NCBI GenBank assembly: GCA_029863035.1
Contig: JAOTWH010000093.1
Coordinates: 1-8,171 of the forward strand
Source of the DNA: Acidimicrobiia bacterium
GTDB lineage: Bacteria; Actinomycetota; Acidimicrobiia; UBA5794; JAOTWH01
Length of the DNA stretch: 8,171 bases
Direction of reading: 5' to 3'
Positions 5,242-8,171 of this stretch are shown one piece after another. Under the pieces are notes generated by a model. The model was not told the origin of the DNA. It saw nothing but the letters and a program-made list of their open reading frames with translations, and ran no database searches. The stretch's first letter is position 1. Every line of letters starts with the position of its first letter. Position numbers and translations under genes: made by a program.

Positions 5242-6089
5242 CAGAGCTCGAGATCCTTCGCCACTGCCTCGATGTCGGACTGATGTTTCAGGAGCACATG
5301 AAGCGTTTCGCCAACTGCGTCCTCATCCACCTCTGCGATGCCCAGTTCGAGCAAGGTGCGAGCCCAATCGATCGACTCTGAGATCGAGGGCGGCTTGCGG
5401 AGCGCCATAGCCCGGATGCTGCGCACGATGCGCGCCACCTGCTCGGCGAGGGCCTGCGGCAGTTCCGGTACGCGCGACAACAGGATGTCGCGCTCGCGGC
5501 CAACGTCTGGGTATCCGATATGAAGGAACAGACAGCGCCGCTTCAGTGCCTCTGAAAGCTCGCGGGTGTTGTTGGATGTCAGCACGACCAACGGATGCGA
5601 CGATGCCTCGATGGTGCCCAACTCGGGGATGGTCACCTGGAAATCTGCCAGCACTTCGAGCAGCAGGGCCTCGGTCTCTACCTCGATGCGGTCGACCTCG
5701 TCGATCAGCAACACGACGGGGTCGGGAGAGCGGATGGCGTCCAACAGCGGCCGGGCCAACAGGAAGTCCTCGGTGAAGATGTCATCCGACACCTCGTCCC
5801 ACTGCCGCCCCTGGTCGGCTTGTAGCCGCAGCAGTTGCTTGCGGTAGTTCCATTCGTACAGCGCCTTCGACTCATCGAGACCTTCGTAGCACTGCAATCG
5901 GATCATGGGGCGGCCGGTGGCGTCGGCCACCGCCTTGGCCAGTTCCGTCTTGCCAACCCCAGCCGGGCCCTCAACCAGCATTGGCTTATCGAGGCGCTCG
6001 GCAAGAAAGACAACCTGGGCGATCCGATCATCCGGGAGATAGCCCGCCACCGTCAGCGCAGCGGCAACGGCACTCGGATCGGAATGCAT
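5241..6089 (-). CDS. MoxR-family AAA+ ATPase
   Basis: A 282-residue MoxR-type ATPase. Walker A is GPAGVGKT (41-48), Walker B VVLLIDEVD (125-133), sensor 1 TSNN (171-174), with arginines at R184/R185 (LKRRCLFLHIGYP) in the arginine-finger region. A lid segment KPPSISESIDWAR (232-244) is typical of MoxR and CoxD relatives. These ATPases act as chaperones with VWA partners; the partner is the next gene. The frame is open upstream to 6260, but that part is a shadow of the preceding gene. ATG at 6089 gives the family N-terminus (residues about 10-30, AALTVAGYLPDDRIAQVVFLA) and overlaps the upstream stop as TGATG. That overlap and the one at the 3' end couple three genes. The length is normal for CoxD-like MoxR proteins. 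Confidence 0.95.
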   Translation of the reverse strand: MHSDPSAVAAALTVAGYLPDDRIAQVVFLAERLDKPMLVEGPAGVGKTELAKAVADATGRPMIRLQCYEGLDESKALYEWNYRKQLLRLQADQGRQWDEVSDDIFTEDFLLARPLLDAIRSPDPVVLLIDEVDRIEVETEALLLEVLADFQVTIPELGTIEASSHPLVVLTSNNTRELSEALKRRCLFLHIGYPDVGRERDILLSRVPELPQALAEQVARIVRSIRAMALRKPPSISESIDWARTLLELGIAEVDEDAVGETLHVLLKHQSDIEAVAKDLEL

Positions 6090-6478
6090 CAGAACGTCGG
6101 GATACCGTCTTCGAACAGCTTGACGACCATCGTGGTAGCGATCGCGCCCACCGCTATCGCTGCCATGCGCTGCCAGCTGATGATCACTCTCTGCAAGATG
6201 AGGACTACCGCCACCAGAGCCGCCCCACTGATGACCGCTACCAATGAAGCCTCTAGCCACCCGTCGAAGATACCGTCGAAGATGGAATCAAGGTCGATTC
6301 TGCCCTCACCATCGTTGCGGCGAGCTTCGTAGATGACGAAGCCGCCTCCGACAGCGAAAGCAGCAGCCATGATATCGACGCCCCACCAGGGAAGCCTGCG
6401 TTCATGCCGGAATATCAATGCCCACGCCCCAGCGATGGCGAGAGGCAATCCGATGAAGATGAGGTCCGCCCTGTCCAT
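6089..6478 (-). CDS. Four-helix membrane protein of unknown function
   Basis: I do not recognise the family of this 129-residue product. Four hydrophobic segments are visible: about 6-23 (LIFIGLPLAIAGAWALIF), 32-50 (WGVDIMAAAFAVGGGFVIY), 76-97 (ASLVAVISGAALVAVVLIL) and 104-124 (MAAIAVGAIATTMVVKLF). A polar, acidic loop lies between helices 2 and 3 (RRNDGEGRIDLDSIFDGIFDG). Hydrophobic periodicity, an ATG start, and tight packing support a real gene: nine bases after the obgE stop and a one-base TGATG overlap with the MoxR gene. The Shine-Dalgarno is weak. Its position suggests a membrane partner or client of the MoxR/CoxE pair, but nothing in the sequence proves this. Confidence 0.78.
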   Translation of the reverse strand: MDRADLIFIGLPLAIAGAWALIFRHERRLPWWGVDIMAAAFAVGGGFVIYEARRNDGEGRIDLDSIFDGIFDGWLEASLVAVISGAALVAVVLILQRVIISWQRMAAIAVGAIATTMVVKLFEDGIPTF

Positions 6479-6487
6479 AAGTCCAGA

Positions 6488-7768
6488 CTAGACGGCGTTG
6501 TGCTCGCCCAGGTTCTCCAAAGGCTGGTATTCGAAAGTGATACCGCCGATGGAAACCTCGTCGCCCTCCTTCGCTCCGGCCTTGCCCAGCTCCTCCTCTA
6601 CTCCCAGGCGCCGTAGACGCTCGGCCACGAGGTCGGCTGCCTCCGGAAGGGTCAGATCGTCGAGCGCCACCGCTCTTTCGACGGTGCGGCCCTCGACCAA
6701 CCAGCCAGAAGAGCCCAAACGCTTCACGGTGAAGCGGGGCGCCAGCGGCCTATGAAGCACGAATCCCTGGCGGTCCGGTGCCTCGCGGACTGCCGTATCG
6801 ACCACATCGGCCACCCTGTGCACCAGCTCCCCGATGCCTTCTCCCGTTACCGCCGAAATGGCCAGGGCGTCGACCCCTTTGGCGGCAAGGGATTGACGGG
6901 CTTGGCCGGCCTCGGGTAGGTCGGACTTGGAGATGACCACCACCCGGGGCCGGGCGGCCAGCTCGGCCGAATGCAACCGCAGCTCCTTATCGAGTACATC
7001 GAGTTGGCGCGTTACCGGATCCGATTGCAGCGGAGAGGGATCTAGCAGGAAGACAAGCGCCCTGGCCCGCTCGGTGTGGCGCAAGAACTCATGCCCCAGG
7101 CCTCGGCCGGAAGCAGCCCCCTCGACGAGTCCGGGGATGTCGGCGAACACGAACTCGCGATCGTCGATCGATACCACTCCGAGGTGAGGTTCGAGCGTGG
7201 TGAAGGGATAGTCGGCCACCTTGGGGGTGGCTGCGGAGACGCGAGAGATGAGTGTCGACTTGCCTGCATTGGGGAACCCAACCAATGCGGCGTCGGCGAT
7301 GAGTTTTAGTTCGAGGGTCATCGTGACCTCCTCGCCGAACTCGCCCTGCTCGCTGAAGGCAGGGGCTTTGTGCTTGGGACCAACGAAGGATGCGTTTCCC
7401 CTTCCGCCACGGCCACCCTTGGCCACCACCACCTCTTGGCCGGCCGCCACCAGGTCGGCCAAGACGATGTCGTCGGCATCTCGGATGACGGTGCCAAGAG
7501 GGACGCCAAGGACCAGGTCTTCACCATTGCGACCGTGGCGATTGCTTCCCTCGCCGTGGGTGCCGCTGCCGGCTTGATGGTGCGGATTGCGCTGATAGGC
7601 GAGGAGGCTGCCTACCCCATCATCTGCTCGCAGTGTGACGCTGCCCCCGGTTCCGCCGTCACCACCCTCGGCCTTGCCGCGGGGACGACCCTTTTCCTTA
7701 TGGAAGCTGACTACGCCAGCGCCGCCGTCTCCACCTCGCACGACGATGCGCGCCGAATCGACGAACAT
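6488..7768 (-). CDS. obgE: Obg family GTPase (CgtA/ObgE)
   Basis: The 426-residue Obg GTPase has all three domains. The glycine-rich OBG fold spans 1-158 (MFVDSARIVVRGGDGGAG, KGGRGGRGNASF). The G domain spans about 159-330: G1 GFPNAGKS (164-171), G2 PFTT (188-191), G3 DIPG (210-213), G4 SKSD (280-283), G5 SAVTGEG (305-311). The C-terminal OCT domain (about 345-416) runs FTVKRLGSSGWLVEG ... GDEVSIGGITFEYQ. G4 is normally NKxD; here Asn is Ser, a conservative change. Obg acts in 50S subunit maturation and links it to growth state and (p)ppGpp. It follows rpmA by nine bases in the conserved rplU-rpmA-obg order. The ATG has no strong Shine-Dalgarno, so coupling to rpmA translation is likely. Confidence 0.98.
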   Translation of the reverse strand: MFVDSARIVVRGGDGGAGVVSFHKEKGRPRGKAEGGDGGTGGSVTLRADDGVGSLLAYQRNPHHQAGSGTHGEGSNRHGRNGEDLVLGVPLGTVIRDADDIVLADLVAAGQEVVVAKGGRGGRGNASFVGPKHKAPAFSEQGEFGEEVTMTLELKLIADAALVGFPNAGKSTLISRVSAATPKVADYPFTTLEPHLGVVSIDDREFVFADIPGLVEGAASGRGLGHEFLRHTERARALVFLLDPSPLQSDPVTRQLDVLDKELRLHSAELAARPRVVVISKSDLPEAGQARQSLAAKGVDALAISAVTGEGIGELVHRVADVVDTAVREAPDRQGFVLHRPLAPRFTVKRLGSSGWLVEGRTVERAVALDDLTLPEAADLVAERLRRLGVEEELGKAGAKEGDEVSIGGITFEYQPLENLGEHNAV

Positions 7769-7777
7769 CGCGCCAAC

Positions 7778-8029
7778 TCAGGAAGGGTCGACGCTGACCA
7801 GCCGCCGAGAGTTGCGAGATCCGTAGCGAACCACACCGTCGATCTTGGCAAAGAGGGTGTCATCATTGCCGCGGCCAACATTGCCGCCCGGGTGGATGCG
7901 AGTGCCCCGTTGGCGCACGAGGATCGAGCCTGCCGTGACCTCTTGGCCGTCGAACACCTTGGGACCAAGCCGCTTGGCGGCCGAGTCCCGCCCATTTCGA
8001 GTTGAGCCTCCGGCTTTGGTCTTGGACAT
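7778..8029 (-). CDS. rpmA: 50S ribosomal protein L27
   Basis: Complete 83-residue L27: [18 protein letters not shown], then [36 protein letters not shown] and a short basic end. The N-terminal tail, which reaches the peptidyl-transferase centre in this family, starts directly as SKTKAGGS with no cleaved extension of the Firmicutes type. The ATG at 8029 is preceded by AGGAGG (8035-8040), five bases away. The stop codon of the upstream L21 gene abuts the ATG (TAGATG), so translation is coupled. Confidence 0.98.
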   Translation of the reverse strand: MSKTKAGGSTRNGRDSAAKRLGPKVFDGQEVTAGSILVRQRGTRIHPGGNVGRGNDDTLFAKIDGVVRYGSRNSRRLVSVDPS

Positions 8030-8171
8030 CTATGCCTCCTCTTTTGGAGCTGGTTTCTTGGTGGCGGCCGGCTTCTTCGCTGCCGGCTTCTTGGCTGCCG
8101 TCGCTTTGGCTGCCGTCGCTTTGGCTGCCGTCGCTTTGGCTGCCGGCTTCTTGGCGTCAGCTGGCTTGTCT
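8030..8171 (-). CDS. rplU: C-terminal tail of 50S ribosomal protein L21 (partial)
   Basis: Only the last 46 codons are in the window, ending in TAG at 8030-8032. They encode a low-complexity Ala/Lys/Pro/Thr tail: DKPADAKKPAAKATAAK, repeats of KATAA, then KKPAAKKPAATKKPAPKEEA. The L21 core lies beyond the window, so identity rests on position: directly before rpmA and obgE, the conserved rplU-rpmA-obg order. Lys/Ala-rich C-terminal extensions on L21 occur in actinobacteria, to my knowledge. The tail resembles histone-H1-like sequences and probably contacts RNA. It could be another Lys/Ala-rich protein if this genome departs from the usual order. Confidence 0.72.
   Translation of the reverse strand, partial: DKPADAKKPAAKATAAKATAAKATAAKKPAAKKPAATKKPAPKEEA
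8035..8040 (-). promoter_or_regulatory. Strong Shine-Dalgarno of rpmA
   Basis: AGGAGG, five bases before the rpmA ATG, lies inside the last two Glu/Ala codons of the upstream gene. It is the strongest ribosome-binding site in the window. Confidence 0.7.
8101..8145. repeat. 15-bp tandem repeat, three perfect copies, inside the L21 tail
   Basis: TCGCTTTGGCTGCCG occurs three times head to tail (8101-8115, 8116-8130, 8131-8145), with a partial copy at 8091-8100. The period is a multiple of three and encodes five-residue units of the Lys/Ala/Thr tail, so copy-number change would lengthen or shorten the tail without a frameshift. Confidence 0.85.

Noticed and set aside
6090..6260. N-terminal extension of the MoxR ATPase to 6260
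   Set aside because: The added residues shadow the upstream membrane-protein gene and do not resemble MoxR N-termini. ATG at 6089 gives the family start and a TGATG overlap.
7370..8005. Plus-strand open frame of about 211 codons opposite obgE and rpmA
   Set aside because: It is the antisense shadow of two highly conserved genes; its composition follows their codon positions.

Overview
The window reads as part of a high-GC actinobacterial chromosome. An Acidimicrobiia-like or other deep-branching actinobacterium is my inference, from the gene order rplU-rpmA-obgE ... nadD-(LytR_C protein)-rsfS, the alanine/lysine-rich tail on L21, the frequent GTG/TTG starts and the GC-rich codon use. Every convincing gene, including the tRNA, lies on the minus strand. 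Transcription therefore runs from the right edge (8171) towards the left edge.

Right part (8171 to 6488) is the conserved ribosome-assembly block. It holds the C-terminal tail of ribosomal protein L21, complete L27 (rpmA), and complete Obg GTPase with its OCT domain (obgE).

Middle part (6478 to 3330) is an accessory insert between obgE and nadD. It has a four-helix membrane protein, a MoxR-type AAA+ ATPase and a CoxE-type VWA protein, joined by two TGATG stop/start overlaps. These are followed by an orphan single-domain response regulator and a small exported M23 (LytM)-like protein with a degenerate active site. In many actinobacteria proB/proA or nothing occupies this place.

Left-middle part (about 2921 to 600) holds nadD (NAD biosynthesis), a membrane-anchored divergent LCP-like protein with a LytR_C domain, and rsfS (ribosome silencing factor). 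The rsfS frame has no ATG/GTG/TTG/CTG where the conserved N-terminus begins; the best start is an ATC behind a good Shine-Dalgarno sequence. A tRNA-Ala(GGC) gene follows rsfS by only 18 bases.

The left 507 bases hold no credible gene. They contain three copies of a GC-rich hairpin repeat whose pairing is conserved although the loops differ, three further inverted repeats, and a 21-bp direct copy of the 3' end of the tRNA-Ala. This looks like a tRNA-adjacent repeat or integration-scar region.
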